Source: Candidatus Pantoea formicae
GTDB taxonomy: Bacteria > Pseudomonadota > Gammaproteobacteria > Enterobacterales > Enterobacteriaceae
Direction of reading: 5' to 3'
NCBI RefSeq assembly: GCF_011752625.1
Contig: NZ_VWXD01000005.1
Location: 248,001-312,000 of the forward strand
DNA length: 64,000 nt
The notes below the pieces were generated by a model. That model had not been told where the DNA came from. It saw only the letters and a program-made list of their open reading frames with translations, and ran no database searches. A program made the translations under genes and the position numbers. The number at the start of each line of letters is the position of its first letter. Position 1 is the first letter of the stretch. This document shows positions 33,976 through 43,759 of this stretch, piece after piece.

Positions 33976-34980
33976 ATGAGTCTGGATATCGACCAGATTG
34001 CCCTGCATCAGTTAGTTAAACGTGATGAAAACCAGCTGGAGCTGGTCCTGCGTGACACGTTACTGCCTACTACCCGTGCGGTAGAGGAGATGGCGGAAGA
34101 GTTGCATCGGGTATATAGCGCGAAAAGCAAAGCTTACGGTCTGTTTAATGAAGAAAGCGAGCTGGCCGATGCGCTGCGCAATTGCCGCAAAGGGCAAGAT
34201 GACTTTCTGGCTTTCAGCCGTGCGGCGACCGGCCGTCTGCGCGATGAGTTGGGCAAATACCCGTTTGCGGAAAGTGGCGTGGTGCTGTTCCTGCACTATC
34301 GCTATCTGGCGGTGGAATATTTGCTGGTGGCTATGCTGAGCAGCCAGTCGAGCATGCGCGTCAATGAGCAGTTGGATATCAGCAGCACCCATTATCTCGA
34401 TATCAATCATGCGGATATCGTGGCGCGTATTGATCTCACTGAGTGGGAAACCAATCCCGAGTCCACTCGTTATCTGACCTTCCTGCGCGGACGAGTCGGG
34501 CGCAAAGTGGCCGATTTCTTTATGGATTTCCTCGGTGCCAGCGTAGGCCTGGATACGAAAGCACAGAACCGGGGGTTGCTGCAGGCGGTAGATGATTACT
34601 GCGCGGAATCGAATCTCGATAAGAACGAGCGCCAGAACTATCGTCAGCAGGTCTACAGTTACTGCAATGATCAACTGCAGGCAGGTGAGGAGATTGCGCT
34701 GGAAGATTTGTCCAGTGAACTGCCGCCGCTGGGAGAGAAAACGTTCCAGGCCTTTACCCAAGAGCAGGGCTATGAGTTGGAAGAGCATTTCCCGGCTGAC
34801 CGTAGCACATTGCGCCAGCTGACCAAGTTTGCTGGCAGCGGTGGCGGCCTGACGCTGAATTTTGATGCCATGCTACTGGGAGAGCGCATCTTTTGGGATC
34901 CTGCGACCGATACCCTGACCATCAAAGGCACACCGCCTAATCTGCGCGATCAGTTACAGCGCCGAACCGGCGGTAACTGA
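33976..34980 (+). CDS. yejK: Nucleoid-associated protein YejK (NdpA)
   Basis: A 334-residue nucleoid-associated protein (E. coli 335). The start at 33976 has AAAGGAGAG upstream and the family N-terminus MSLDIDQIALHQLVKRDENQ; the longer upstream frame is not used. Conserved segments include RAATGRLRDELGKYPFAESG and FLRGRVGRKVADFFMDFLG. Binding to DNA, RNA and topoisomerases is reported for the family. A shared terminator separates it from convergent rplY. Confidence 0.96.
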   Translation: MSLDIDQIALHQLVKRDENQLELVLRDTLLPTTRAVEEMAEELHRVYSAKSKAYGLFNEESELADALRNCRKGQDDFLAFSRAATGRLRDELGKYPFAESGVVLFLHYRYLAVEYLLVAMLSSQSSMRVNEQLDISSTHYLDINHADIVARIDLTEWETNPESTRYLTFLRGRVGRKVADFFMDFLGASVGLDTKAQNRGLLQAVDDYCAESNLDKNERQNYRQQVYSYCNDQLQAGEEIALEDLSSELPPLGEKTFQAFTQEQGYELEEHFPADRSTLRQLTKFAGSGGGLTLNFDAMLLGERIFWDPATDTLTIKGTPPNLRDQLQRRTGGN

Positions 34981-34989
34981 TTTTCAGGC

Positions 34990-35024
34990 AAAAAAAACGC
35001 CGCGTAAGCGGCGTTCTCTTTTCA
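34990..35024. terminator. Bidirectional terminator between yejK and rplY
   Basis: AACGCCGC, loop GTAA and GCGGCGTT form the stem. The plus strand continues CTCTTTTC, and the minus strand continues with seven T residues. Confidence 0.9.
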
Positions 35025-35036
35025 ACTCGTTGGCGA

Positions 35037-35321
35037 TTAAGCGCGAACAAAGTCGATGTGGTGCAGTTTTGGCTTGAACGGATGACGCTGTACCGCCTGA
35101 GCTTTAACTTTAACTTCTTTACCATCAACAACGATGGTCAGCACGTCGGTGTAGAACTCAGGCTTAGCCTGCAGGTTCATTACAACGTCGTGGTCCAGTT
35201 CGATAGCAACTGGAGCTTCGTTTCCGCCATAGATGATGGCTGGGAATTTATTTGCTACACGCAGACGGCGGCTCGCACCCTTACCCTGCTCTTTACGTAC
35301 TTCAGCGTTGAAAGTGGTCAT
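35037..35321 (-). CDS. rplY: 50S ribosomal protein L25
   Basis: 5S-rRNA-binding ribosomal protein of 94 residues, the short E. coli-type L25 without the CTC extension. The start at 35321 (MTTFNAEVRKEQGKGASRRL) equals the E. coli length, with GAAGAG upstream. The end KPKLHHIDFVRA is typical. It is single and monocistronic between yejK and radD. Confidence 0.98.
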   Translation of the reverse strand: MTTFNAEVRKEQGKGASRRLRVANKFPAIIYGGNEAPVAIELDHDVVMNLQAKPEFYTDVLTIVVDGKEVKVKAQAVQRHPFKPKLHHIDFVRA

Positions 35322-35449
35322 TTGATTTCTCTTCAATCATTTCTGCTACAGGCGACCCAGCAACAGACGGTTATTCATACGCTTTTACGGATGCAAAAGC
35401 GGGCGGCATTATAGCCGCAATAGAAGACGCGGGCAAATGATTCCGTCGC

Positions 35450-37204
35450 TTAACGCAGCTCATTCGCGCGTCGATAACGTCCCTGATAATCGAACATCTT
35501 CTCGCGAATTTGCCAGAAATGACCTTTAGCACGTGCCACCACAAAATCGGGATGACGCAGCAGTGGCTGCAAAGCGATAACATCCGCAGCAGTTTGCCAA
35601 CCGAGTTCCACGCCGGGTGCGCGCTGGTGTGGGCGCATAAACAGCTGCTCGAAGGCTTTACGTTGTGCAGGCGTTTGCAGACGAAAACGTTCACTGACGC
35701 TGGTGCCATCTTCATCAAAGTAGGTCGCTTTTAGCCATTCGCCTTTCTCGTCTCGCCCTTGCTCCAGCGTCATGCCGCCGCAGCGCAGCACGCGTGCATC
35801 TTTGAGCTTTAACGCGGCTTTCAACATATCATCAGGGTCGACCATGATGCGATCGCACTGATGGCAGCGGCGAGCCGCTATATCGTTTTCTGCACCGCAG
35901 TCGGGACAACTTTTAAAGCGGAAGCGATAGTCGCACTGTTCACGATTGCCCTCATCATCCTCCATCACGCCCTGGCAGCGACGACCAAAATGTTCAATGA
36001 TGTGGCCATCTTCGGTGGTTTTTCCCCAGAAGGTATTGGCGAAACCACAGGCGGGGCAGAACACCTGCACCGGCTGGTTGTCACTGGCGCCTTTTGGCGT
36101 GCCGACTTCCGGTGTAAAGAGATCGTGCGGATTGCCTGCGTAATCCAGGATCAGGCAATCGGTTTTGCCCGGTGACAAACGCAGGCCGCGCCCGACGATT
36201 TGCTGATACAGGCTGACAGATTCAGTAGGGCGAAGAATGGCGATGAGATCGACGTGTGGCGCGTCAAAGCCGGTGGTCAGTACCGCGACGTTCACTAAAA
36301 ACTTTAACTGCTGCGCTTTAAATTCGCTGATCAAACGGTCGCGTTCTTTCACCACTGTTTCCGCAGAGACCAACGCGCTGTTCTCGGGCAACAGAGATAA
36401 AACCTCACGCGCATGTTCTACCGTGGCGGCGAACACCATCACACCACGGCGATCTTCCGCGAACTCCACGATCTGTCTGATGATGTGCGGCGTCACGCGA
36501 TTCTGCTGCTTCAATTCGCGATTGAGATCGGCTTCGCTGAATAAGCCGTTATTCTGCGGGATCAGGCGGCTGAAATCGTACTGTACTACCGGCATATCCA
36601 ACCGTTCAGGAGGGACCAGAAACCCGTGTTTGATCATATAGCGCAGCGGCAATTCATAAATGCAATCCCGGAATAGCGCATGCTGATCGCCGCGCACCAT
36701 GCCGTGATAATGGAATTGATAAATCCAGCCTTTACCCAGGCGAAAGGGTGTTGCGGTGAGTCCCAGCAGGCGCAGTTGAGGATTGTGTTGACGGAGATGC
36801 GCAAACAGTTGTTGATACTGGCTCTCTTCGTTGTCGCTGATGCGGTGGCACTCATCCACGATCACCAGAGAGAAGGCGCTGTCGAAGCGATCCAGATTGC
36901 GCGCCACGGATTGCACGCTGCCAAATACCACTTTGCTTTCGCTCTGTTTGCGCTGCAAACCGGCAGCAAAAATATCGGCTTCCAGACCATACGCCTGATA
37001 TTTACTGTGATTCTGCTCGACCAGCTCTTTCACATGCGCCAGCACCAGCACACGGCCTCTGGCAATCCGCGCCAGTTCAGCGATCACCAGACTTTTACCG
37101 GCACCCGTGGGTAACACGATCACGGCGGGCGCATCATGGCGGCGAAAATGCTGGAGCGTGGCGTCAACCGCCTCTTGCTGGTACGGGCGCAGGGTGAAGG
37201 ACAT
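35450..37204 (-). CDS. radD: Superfamily II helicase-like repair ATPase RadD (YejH)
   Basis: A 584-residue SF2 ATPase involved in repair of double-strand breaks and crosslinks alongside RecA. Motif I is PTGAGKSLV, motif II DECH, motif III LTATPFR, and motif VI QIVGRGLRLSPGK. A zinc-binding module follows the helicase core (CPACGFANTFW, CPDCGAENDIAARRCHQC). Divergent from rsuA, as in E. coli. Confidence 0.95.
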   Translation of the reverse strand: MSFTLRPYQQEAVDATLQHFRRHDAPAVIVLPTGAGKSLVIAELARIARGRVLVLAHVKELVEQNHSKYQAYGLEADIFAAGLQRKQSESKVVFGSVQSVARNLDRFDSAFSLVIVDECHRISDNEESQYQQLFAHLRQHNPQLRLLGLTATPFRLGKGWIYQFHYHGMVRGDQHALFRDCIYELPLRYMIKHGFLVPPERLDMPVVQYDFSRLIPQNNGLFSEADLNRELKQQNRVTPHIIRQIVEFAEDRRGVMVFAATVEHAREVLSLLPENSALVSAETVVKERDRLISEFKAQQLKFLVNVAVLTTGFDAPHVDLIAILRPTESVSLYQQIVGRGLRLSPGKTDCLILDYAGNPHDLFTPEVGTPKGASDNQPVQVFCPACGFANTFWGKTTEDGHIIEHFGRRCQGVMEDDEGNREQCDYRFRFKSCPDCGAENDIAARRCHQCDRIMVDPDDMLKAALKLKDARVLRCGGMTLEQGRDEKGEWLKATYFDEDGTSVSERFRLQTPAQRKAFEQLFMRPHQRAPGVELGWQTAADVIALQPLLRHPDFVVARAKGHFWQIREKMFDYQGRYRRANELR

Positions 37205-37373
37205 CAGGGCAAACTTTTTTCTTCAAACGGACACGCATTATGCCATGAAAACACCCGAAACGCAGGCGCGGTACTGTTAGCAGGCGAAGGATCAAGCTAT
37301 ACTGCCCACACTTTTTTAACGGTTTAAAAACGCCGTTTCAGTTCCCTCCGTAGTAACAGGCAAAAGCGAATTC

Positions 37374-38096
37374 ATGCGACTCGAAAAATTCATATCTCAG
37401 CAGCTGGAAGTCAGCCGTGCTATCGCTGGCCGCGAAATCCGCGCCAGAAAAGTCACCATCAACGGCGAAGTGGTTCGCGATGCGGGCTACAAAGTGTTGC
37501 CAGACGACGAAATCGAATATGACGGCAACCCACTGGTGGTGCAAACCGGCCCACGCTACTTCATGCTGAATAAGCCGCAGGGTTATGTCTGCTCCACTGA
37601 CGATCCCGATCATCCCACCGTGTTGTTCTTCATTGAAGAACCGGCTGCTTTCAAGCTGCATGCGGCGGGCCGTCTGGATATTGATACCACTGGTCTGGTT
37701 CTGCTGACCGATGATGGTCAATGGTCGCATCGCATTACTTCACCACGCCATCACCTCGAAAAAACCTATTTGGTTGAAGTTGAGGAGCCTATCGATCCTG
37801 CGTTGATCGAGAAGTTTGCGGCCGGTATTCAGCTGCACAATGAAAAAGAGCTGACCAAACCGGCAGTGTTGGAGATCCTCGATGAAAAGGCCGCGCGCTT
37901 GACCATCAGCGAAGGGCGCTATCACCAGGTCAAACGCATGTTTGCAGCCATGGGCAACCATGTATCAGCGCTGCACCGCGAAAGCATTGGTGACATTGTG
38001 CTGGATGAGGATCTGGATGAAGGCGAATACCGCGAACTAACAGCGGAAGAAATCGACAGTATCGGTTTGCCTGAAGAACTTAAAAAGCGCAAATAG
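37374..38096 (+). CDS. rsuA: 16S rRNA pseudouridine(516) synthase RsuA
   Basis: Converts U516 of 16S rRNA to pseudouridine. It has an N-terminal S4 RNA-binding domain (about residues 1–60, MRLEKFISQQLEVSRAIAGR) and a synthase domain with catalytic Asp in GRLDIDTTGL. A basic substrate-contact segment RYHQVKRMFAA follows. At 240 residues it is slightly longer than E. coli RsuA (231), with an acidic then lysine-rich C-terminal extension. bcr follows 9 bp downstream, as in E. coli. Confidence 0.95.
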   Translation: MRLEKFISQQLEVSRAIAGREIRARKVTINGEVVRDAGYKVLPDDEIEYDGNPLVVQTGPRYFMLNKPQGYVCSTDDPDHPTVLFFIEEPAAFKLHAAGRLDIDTTGLVLLTDDGQWSHRITSPRHHLEKTYLVEVEEPIDPALIEKFAAGIQLHNEKELTKPAVLEILDEKAARLTISEGRYHQVKRMFAAMGNHVSALHRESIGDIVLDEDLDEGEYRELTAEEIDSIGLPEELKKRK

Positions 38097-38105
38097 CGGG
38101 AGAAA

Positions 38106-39299
38106 GTGGTGCGTAAGGAAAAGAATTCACCGGTCGGTTTGGTCGTGATTCTGGGTTTGCTGGCAATGCTGATGCCGCTGTCTATTGATATGTATCTGCC
38201 AGCGATGCCGCAAATCGCACGCGAATTTGCGGTTTCGGCGGGCAGCGTACAGATGACGCTCAACCTTTACATCCTTGGCTTTGCAATTGGTCAGTTAGTA
38301 TATGGCCCACTGGCAGACAGCTACGGGCGTAAACCGGTGATTGTGCTGGGCACATTGATCTTTGCCTGCGCGGCAGCGGCTTGTGCGCTGTCGCAATCCA
38401 TCGATCAACTGATCTTTATGCGCTTCCTACACGGCTTATCCGCGGCGGCGGCCAGCGTGGTCATCAACGCCTTGATGCGTGATAGTTACTCGAAAGAGGA
38501 TTTCTCGCGCATGATGTCCTTCGTGATGTTAGTGACCACTATTGCACCCTTGCTGGCACCGATCATCGGGGGTTGGTTGCTACTGCTGTGGAACTGGCAT
38601 GCGATTTTTTGGACGCTGGCAGTCGCTGCGCTGATTACCACGGTACTGGTGGTGACGCAAATCCGTGAAACGCTCAAGCCTGAGCAACGGCAGCGTTTTC
38701 ATTTACGTACCACGATAAGTAACTTTGTGGCGCTGGTCAGGCATAAGCGCGCGTTCAGCTATATGCTGGCGAGCGGCTTCTCGTTTGCGGGATTATTTAC
38801 TTTCCTCAATGCAGGGCCGTTTGTTTACATCGAAGTCAATCACGTTTCACCACAGAACTTTGGCTATTACTTTGGCCTTAATGTGGTGTTCCTGTTTGTG
38901 ATGACATTGATTAACAGCCGTGCGGTGCGCCGTTTTGGCCCTTTAGCGATGTTCCGTATCGGGCTGATCATTCAGTTTGCGATGGGTATCTGGTTGCTAA
39001 TCGCCAGTGCCTTGGATCTCGGTTTCATGTCGCTGGTGTTGGGTGTCGCCATGTTTATCGGCTGTGTTTCCACTGTTTCTTCGAATGCGATGGCAGTGAT
39101 CCTGGACGAGTTTCCACATATGGCGGGTACGGCATCTTCATTGGCCGGAACCTTGCGCTTTGGTGTTGGCGCATTAGTTGGCGCGCTGATGTCACTGGTG
39201 AGCATCAATAGTGCCTGGCCGATGGTCGCAACCATTGCGCTATGTGCCACGATTTCAATCGTATTGTTTAGCTACGCGGCACGTCCACGTCACGCTTGA
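38106..39299 (+). CDS. bcr: Bcr/CflA multidrug efflux MFS transporter
   Basis: Twelve-helix drug:H+ antiporter linked in E. coli to bicyclomycin and sulfonamide resistance. It is 397 residues and begins with GTG at 38106; an adjacent GTG at 38109 is also possible. GGGAG lies just upstream. Family segments include MLMPLSIDMYLPAMPQIA, the motif GPLADSYGRKPVI, RFLHGLSAAAASVVINALMRD and NAMAVILDEFPHMAGTASSL. It is in an operon with rsuA. Confidence 0.94.
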   Translation: MVRKEKNSPVGLVVILGLLAMLMPLSIDMYLPAMPQIAREFAVSAGSVQMTLNLYILGFAIGQLVYGPLADSYGRKPVIVLGTLIFACAAAACALSQSIDQLIFMRFLHGLSAAAASVVINALMRDSYSKEDFSRMMSFVMLVTTIAPLLAPIIGGWLLLLWNWHAIFWTLAVAALITTVLVVTQIRETLKPEQRQRFHLRTTISNFVALVRHKRAFSYMLASGFSFAGLFTFLNAGPFVYIEVNHVSPQNFGYYFGLNVVFLFVMTLINSRAVRRFGPLAMFRIGLIIQFAMGIWLLIASALDLGFMSLVLGVAMFIGCVSTVSSNAMAVILDEFPHMAGTASSLAGTLRFGVGALVGALMSLVSINSAWPMVATIALCATISIVLFSYAARPRHA

Positions 39300-39331
39300 T
39301 TTGCGGCGGTCAGGCCAAACACAATTCACTG

Positions 39332-39398
39332 GCGGCGCGGTTTATCGCGCGTATTTACAGCAGTTTTTTGCTGACAAATGCGCGATAAACCGCGCCGC
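39332..39398. repeat. Long perfect hairpin downstream of bcr
   Basis: Arms 39332–39350 and 39380–39398 form a perfect 19-bp stem (core GGCGCGGTTTATCGCGC). The 29-nt loop contains a smaller CAGCA/TGCTG stem. No T-tract follows, so it resembles a REP-type palindrome more than a simple terminator. The remaining gap to yejG holds only a doubtful GTG-started frame. Confidence 0.85.
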
Positions 39399-39725
39399 TT
39401 CGCATTTCCTTATCTCTCAATCCGCATGCCTTCAATCAAACTCGCTAATCCCCACATATTCGTTATGCTTAATGTTTCCATAATGTGAAAATTAAGAGAT
39501 AAAAAAGTAACAGCATTGCGTCTAAAATGATTGTTAACTGCCGCCGAACAGGGTACACATAGGCATAAATGCGAGAAAGCTCGCAAATAATAACTTTGCT
39601 AGATGCTTTGTGTTTAAAACGAGAAGGCAAACCTTGACGTCCGTATTCTGAATTTACCAGGTAGGGATTCACTGCGTAATCGCCGTCGTCGTGAATAAGC
39701 GTTAACGTCTCTGGGGACTGTAATT

Positions 39726-40052
39726 ATGCTGCAACTTTCGGTTATGCATCGCTTACCGCAACACTATCGTTGGTCATCTGATCATGCCGGTGAAATTGAA
39801 CGGCAGGAAACAGCCAACGGTGTGCATGATGAAGATTTAGTGGTGCTTCGCCTGCTGAGTCACGACGGCCATCCGGCACTGGAAATTTTGCAACAGCTAC
39901 AGGAAACGCTGGCGCAGATTCAGGTAGAGTGCAAAATTGCCCGGTGCGAAGGGCAGCCGTGCCTGCTCATTCAGCGTGGTGACGAAAGTGCCACCAATTG
40001 CTGCCTGAAAAATCAGGGTGTGGCGATTGCCGAAACCTTTGAAGGCCATTAA
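39726..40052 (+). CDS. yejG: Conserved protein YejG
   Basis: A 108-residue cytoplasmic protein of unknown function (E. coli YejG 114). The N-terminal LQLSVMHRLPQHYRWS, the CEGQPCLLIQRGDE motif and NQGVAIAETF near the end match the family. It overlaps the 3' end of convergent yejF by 4 bp. In E. coli, as here, it lies between bcr and yejF. Confidence 0.93.
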   Translation: MLQLSVMHRLPQHYRWSSDHAGEIERQETANGVHDEDLVVLRLLSHDGHPALEILQQLQETLAQIQVECKIARCEGQPCLLIQRGDESATNCCLKNQGVAIAETFEGH

Positions 40053-41635
40053 TTTAACGGCTTGCCCTGCGCAGACGCTAATAATTGACGTGTATATTCG
40101 GTGGCAGGGGCGTTAAATAACGCCTCGCACTCGCCTTGCTCTACGACCTCTCCCTGTCTCAGTACAATCAGCTGGTGGCAGAGTGCGCGTACGACCTGTA
40201 AATCGTGGCTAATAAACACATAGGCAAGCTGGTGCTGTTGCTGCAAGCGACGAAGCAGGGTGATAATTTGCTTTTGTACTGAGCGATCCAGTGAAGAGGT
40301 GGGTTCATCCAGCACAATCAACTGCGGTTGTAGGATCAATGCACGAGCAATAGCGATACGCTGGCGCTGTCCGCCTGAAAATTCCGCCGGGTAGCGCGAA
40401 CGACTCTCCGCATCCAGTCCCACTTCTTCCATGACCGCAATCACTTTAGCTTCCTGCTCGGCTGCGCTCAGCTCAGGTCGATGTACCGCCAGCCCTTCTG
40501 CAATCACTTGCTGAACTGTCATACGCGGATTGAGTGAGGAGTTCGGGTCCTGAAACACCACCTGGATGCGCGGTCGTAGCGGCTGTAGCTGCTTGCGGTT
40601 CAGTGTATGCAAGGGCTGGTCGTCAAACCACACTTCACCACGCGAGGCAATTAAACGCAGCAGCGCTAAGCCGGTGGTACTTTTGCCGGATCCTGATTCT
40701 CCCACCAGACCCAAGCTTTCCCCTGGGCGCAGCGTAAAGCTGAGATCTTGCACGACCTGCTTTTCGGCAACGGTTCTTTTCAGCAATCCACGACGGACAG
40801 GAAAACCCACGTGCAGACTTTTAACCTGGAGCAGGGGCTTGGACTGCGTGAGTGGGACCGGTTGACCATCCGGTTCGGCGGCCAGTAACTCGCGGGTATA
40901 AGGGTGTTGCGGCTGGCTGAACAATAGCGCACAACGATTGTGTTCCACTTCGCGGCCATTGCGCATCACTGTCACGCGGTGTGCTAACTGACGCACAATA
41001 TTCAGGTTATGGGTGATGAAGAGCATGCCCATATTCATTTCACGCTGAAGTTCTCTTAGCAGCTGCAGTATTTGTGCCTGTACGGTGACGTCGAGCGCGG
41101 TCGTCGGCTCGTCGGCAATTAACAGTTTGGGCTGCGTGAGTAATGCCATCGCGATCATCACGCGCTGACGTTCTCCGCCAGAGAGCTGATGCGGAAAATC
41201 TTTAAGGCGTGATACGGCATTGCGAATGCCGACTCGATCGAGGCAGTTGATAATTTCACCGCGTGCCGCTTCTTTCCGCATCCCGCGATGCAGAGAAAGC
41301 ACTTCATACAACTGCTTTTCAACGTTGTGCAGCGGATTGAGCGATACCATCGGTTCCTGAAAAATCATCGCCATTTGATTACCACGCAGGCCGCGCATCT
41401 CGCGCTCGCTGGCCTGCAGGATGTTTTGGCCATTAAACAGGATCTCACCTTGCGGGTAGGTCACGGGCGGCTGAGGGAGCAGTCGCATAATGGACAGGGC
41501 AGTGACACTTTTTCCTGAGCCTGATTCACCGACCAGCGCCAGCGTTTCACCGGCGTCAATATTCAGGGAGATATCTTCCACAACCCGGCGTTGGTTAAAC
41601 GCCACGGCTAGATGATTGACAGTGAGTAAGCTCAT
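40049..41635 (-). CDS. yejF: Peptide ABC transporter ATP-binding protein YejF
   Basis: Double ATPase (two NBDs fused, 528 residues) energising the YejABE peptide importer. NBD1 has Walker A GESGSGKSVTAL and signature LSGGERQRV. NBD2 has GESGSGKSTTGL and FSGGQRQRIA, with Walker B LIVLDEPTSSLD. YejABEF imports peptides including microcin C in E. coli and contributes to antimicrobial-peptide tolerance. Its ATG directly abuts the yejE stop. Confidence 0.96.
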   Translation of the reverse strand: MSLLTVNHLAVAFNQRRVVEDISLNIDAGETLALVGESGSGKSVTALSIMRLLPQPPVTYPQGEILFNGQNILQASEREMRGLRGNQMAMIFQEPMVSLNPLHNVEKQLYEVLSLHRGMRKEAARGEIINCLDRVGIRNAVSRLKDFPHQLSGGERQRVMIAMALLTQPKLLIADEPTTALDVTVQAQILQLLRELQREMNMGMLFITHNLNIVRQLAHRVTVMRNGREVEHNRCALLFSQPQHPYTRELLAAEPDGQPVPLTQSKPLLQVKSLHVGFPVRRGLLKRTVAEKQVVQDLSFTLRPGESLGLVGESGSGKSTTGLALLRLIASRGEVWFDDQPLHTLNRKQLQPLRPRIQVVFQDPNSSLNPRMTVQQVIAEGLAVHRPELSAAEQEAKVIAVMEEVGLDAESRSRYPAEFSGGQRQRIAIARALILQPQLIVLDEPTSSLDRSVQKQIITLLRRLQQQHQLAYVFISHDLQVVRALCHQLIVLRQGEVVEQGECEALFNAPATEYTRQLLASAQGKPLN

Positions 41636-42658
41636 TTAACGTCCCCGACTGGGATCAAAGGCATCGCGCACCGCTTCACCGATGAAAATTAACAGAGATA
41701 GCAGCAGGGCGAGGGCGAAGAAACCGGACAGTCCCAGCCAGGGAGCCTGAAGGTTATTTTTGCCTTGTAGCAGCAACTCGCCCAGCGACGGTGAACCGAC
41801 CGGAAGACCAAAACCAAGAAAATCCAGGGATGTCAGTGTGGTAATCGAACCGCATAAAATAAAGGGCAGGAACGTCAGTGTGGCGACCATCGCATTGGGT
41901 AGCATATGGCGCAACATGATTCGGCCATCGCTCACTCCCAGTGCCTGTGCAGCCCGGATGTAATCAAAGTTGCGCGTGCGCAGGAATTCAGCTCGCACCA
42001 CGCTCACCAGACTCATCCAGCCAAATACCACCGTGACCAAGAGCAGCCACCAAAAGCCGGGCTGAATTACGCTGGAAAGCAGGATCAGCAAAAAGAGTGA
42101 CGGCATGCCTGACCACACTTCAATCAGCCTTTGCCCCACCAGATCGACCCGTCCGCCGAAATAGCCCTGTACTGCGCCCACCACAATGCCAATCACGCTG
42201 GAGAAGAGGGTCAGTAAAATGCCAAACAGCAGGGAGACTCGCGTGCCATAAAGTAAACGTGCCAATACATCGCCGCCGTTGGCATCGGTGCCAAGCCAGT
42301 TCTGCTTTGAGGGCGGAGAGGGGAAGGGGACATCGGTGGCGAAATTAATCGTGCTGTCACTGAAGCGGATTGGCGCCCAAATGGCCCAACCTTGCTGGTC
42401 AATACGCTGCTTCAGCCAGGGATCTTGATAATCTGCTGGCGTGGGAAAGTCACCACCAAAATCGCTTTCGCTGTAATTGAACAGCAGTGGCATATACCAG
42501 CGCTGTTGATAGTGCACCAGCAGCGGTTTGTCGTTAGCCAGCAATTCTGCGCCCAGAGAGAGCACAAAAATCACCAAGAAAACCCACAGTGACCAGTATC
42601 CGCGACGGTTATGGCGGAAGCGCTGCCAGCGTTGCTGATTGTTTAGCGACAAACTCAT
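41636..42658 (-). CDS. yejE: Peptide ABC transporter permease YejE
   Basis: DppC/OppC-type inner-membrane permease, 340 residues. It has one N-terminal TM helix (about 20–40), a periplasmic insertion typical of YejE (about 45–135) and five further helices. The EAA loop reads ALGVSDGRIMLRHMLPNA. It overlaps the yejB stop by 1 nt (TGATG) and abuts yejF, so the subunits are translated together. Confidence 0.96.
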   Translation of the reverse strand: MSLSLNNQQRWQRFRHNRRGYWSLWVFLVIFVLSLGAELLANDKPLLVHYQQRWYMPLLFNYSESDFGGDFPTPADYQDPWLKQRIDQQGWAIWAPIRFSDSTINFATDVPFPSPPSKQNWLGTDANGGDVLARLLYGTRVSLLFGILLTLFSSVIGIVVGAVQGYFGGRVDLVGQRLIEVWSGMPSLFLLILLSSVIQPGFWWLLLVTVVFGWMSLVSVVRAEFLRTRNFDYIRAAQALGVSDGRIMLRHMLPNAMVATLTFLPFILCGSITTLTSLDFLGFGLPVGSPSLGELLLQGKNNLQAPWLGLSGFFALALLLSLLIFIGEAVRDAFDPSRGR

Positions 42659-43749
42659 CAGCGTCCCTCAAAATCGATGCGTGGATCGACCAGCGTGTAG
42701 GTCAGGTCGCTGAGAATATTCATCAGCAGTCCGATTAACGTGAAGATGTAGAGCGTGCCAAACATCACCGGATAGTCGCGTTGAATGGTGGCATCGTAAC
42801 CCAGTAATCCCAGGCCATTAAGCGAGAACATCACTTCAATCAACACTGAGCTGGTAAAGAACATACTGATAAAGGTGGCTGGGAATCCAGCGATCACTAA
42901 CAGCATGGCATTACGGAAAACATGACCGTAGAGAATACGTTTTTCATCTACGCCTTTGGCTCGCGCGGTCACCACATACTGCTTACGAATTTCATCCAGA
43001 AAGGAGTTTTTGGTGAGCATGGTCAGCGTAGCAAAACCGCCAATGACCGTTGCCAGCACAGGCAGTGTGATATGCCAGAGATAATCACCGATTTTGCCGT
43101 ACCACGGCAGCGAATCAAATTGCGGCGACGTCAGCCCACGCAGAGGGAACCAATCTAAATAGCTGCCACCGGCAAACAGCACGATGAGCATGATGCCAAA
43201 CAGAAACGCCGGGATGGAGTAGCCGATAATGATAAAAGTACTGCTCCAGATATCAAAGGCGCTGCCGTTTCGTACCGCTTTTTTGATGCCGAGCGGGATC
43301 GACACCAGATAAATAATCAGTGTGCTCCATAAGCCGAGACTAATGGAAACGGGCAGACTCTCTTTGATCAATTGCAACACCGAGGCACTGCGGAACAGGC
43401 TATCACCGAAATCAAAACGCAGATAATTCCACAGCATTTCTCCGTAGCGTTGCAGCAAGGGTTTATCGAAACCATAGCGATGTTTGATCTCAGCAATGAC
43501 TTCAGGGTCCAACCCGCGTGCGCCGCGGTATTGGCTGTCGCCGGGGTTATCACGGGTGAGCGCCCCGCGCGTCCCAACATCTGCGCCGCCGCCGTTTGAA
43601 AATCCCGTGCTGTGCCCGAATTGAGCATTAGCCAACGCCTGATCGACCGGGCCACCGGGGGCAATCTGCACGATAAAAAAATTCAGGGTGATGATGGCCC
43701 ATAGCGTAGGAATAATCAGCAGTAACCTGCGTAGGAAATAGGAACCCAA
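42658..43749 (-). CDS. yejB: Peptide ABC transporter permease YejB
   Basis: DppB/OppB-type inner-membrane permease, 363 residues, six TM helices. The insertion between TM1 and TM2 (about 40–85) is the YejB-specific extended loop. The EAA-type loop reads ARAKGVDEKRILYGHVFRNA. It lies 10 bp after yejA. Confidence 0.96.
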   Translation of the reverse strand: MGSYFLRRLLLIIPTLWAIITLNFFIVQIAPGGPVDQALANAQFGHSTGFSNGGGADVGTRGALTRDNPGDSQYRGARGLDPEVIAEIKHRYGFDKPLLQRYGEMLWNYLRFDFGDSLFRSASVLQLIKESLPVSISLGLWSTLIIYLVSIPLGIKKAVRNGSAFDIWSSTFIIIGYSIPAFLFGIMLIVLFAGGSYLDWFPLRGLTSPQFDSLPWYGKIGDYLWHITLPVLATVIGGFATLTMLTKNSFLDEIRKQYVVTARAKGVDEKRILYGHVFRNAMLLVIAGFPATFISMFFTSSVLIEVMFSLNGLGLLGYDATIQRDYPVMFGTLYIFTLIGLLMNILSDLTYTLVDPRIDFEGR

Positions 43750-43759
43750 ACTGCTCTCC

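Noticed and set aside
34060..34788. 242-codon minus-strand frame opposite yejK
   Set aside because: Composition and position show an antisense shadow of the conserved yejK gene.
39469..39672. 67-codon minus-strand frame before yejG with a hydrophobic C-terminus
   Set aside because: It would start with GTG without a Shine-Dalgarno, and it covers the expected yejG promoter. The hydrophobic tail kept it in view, but support is too weak.
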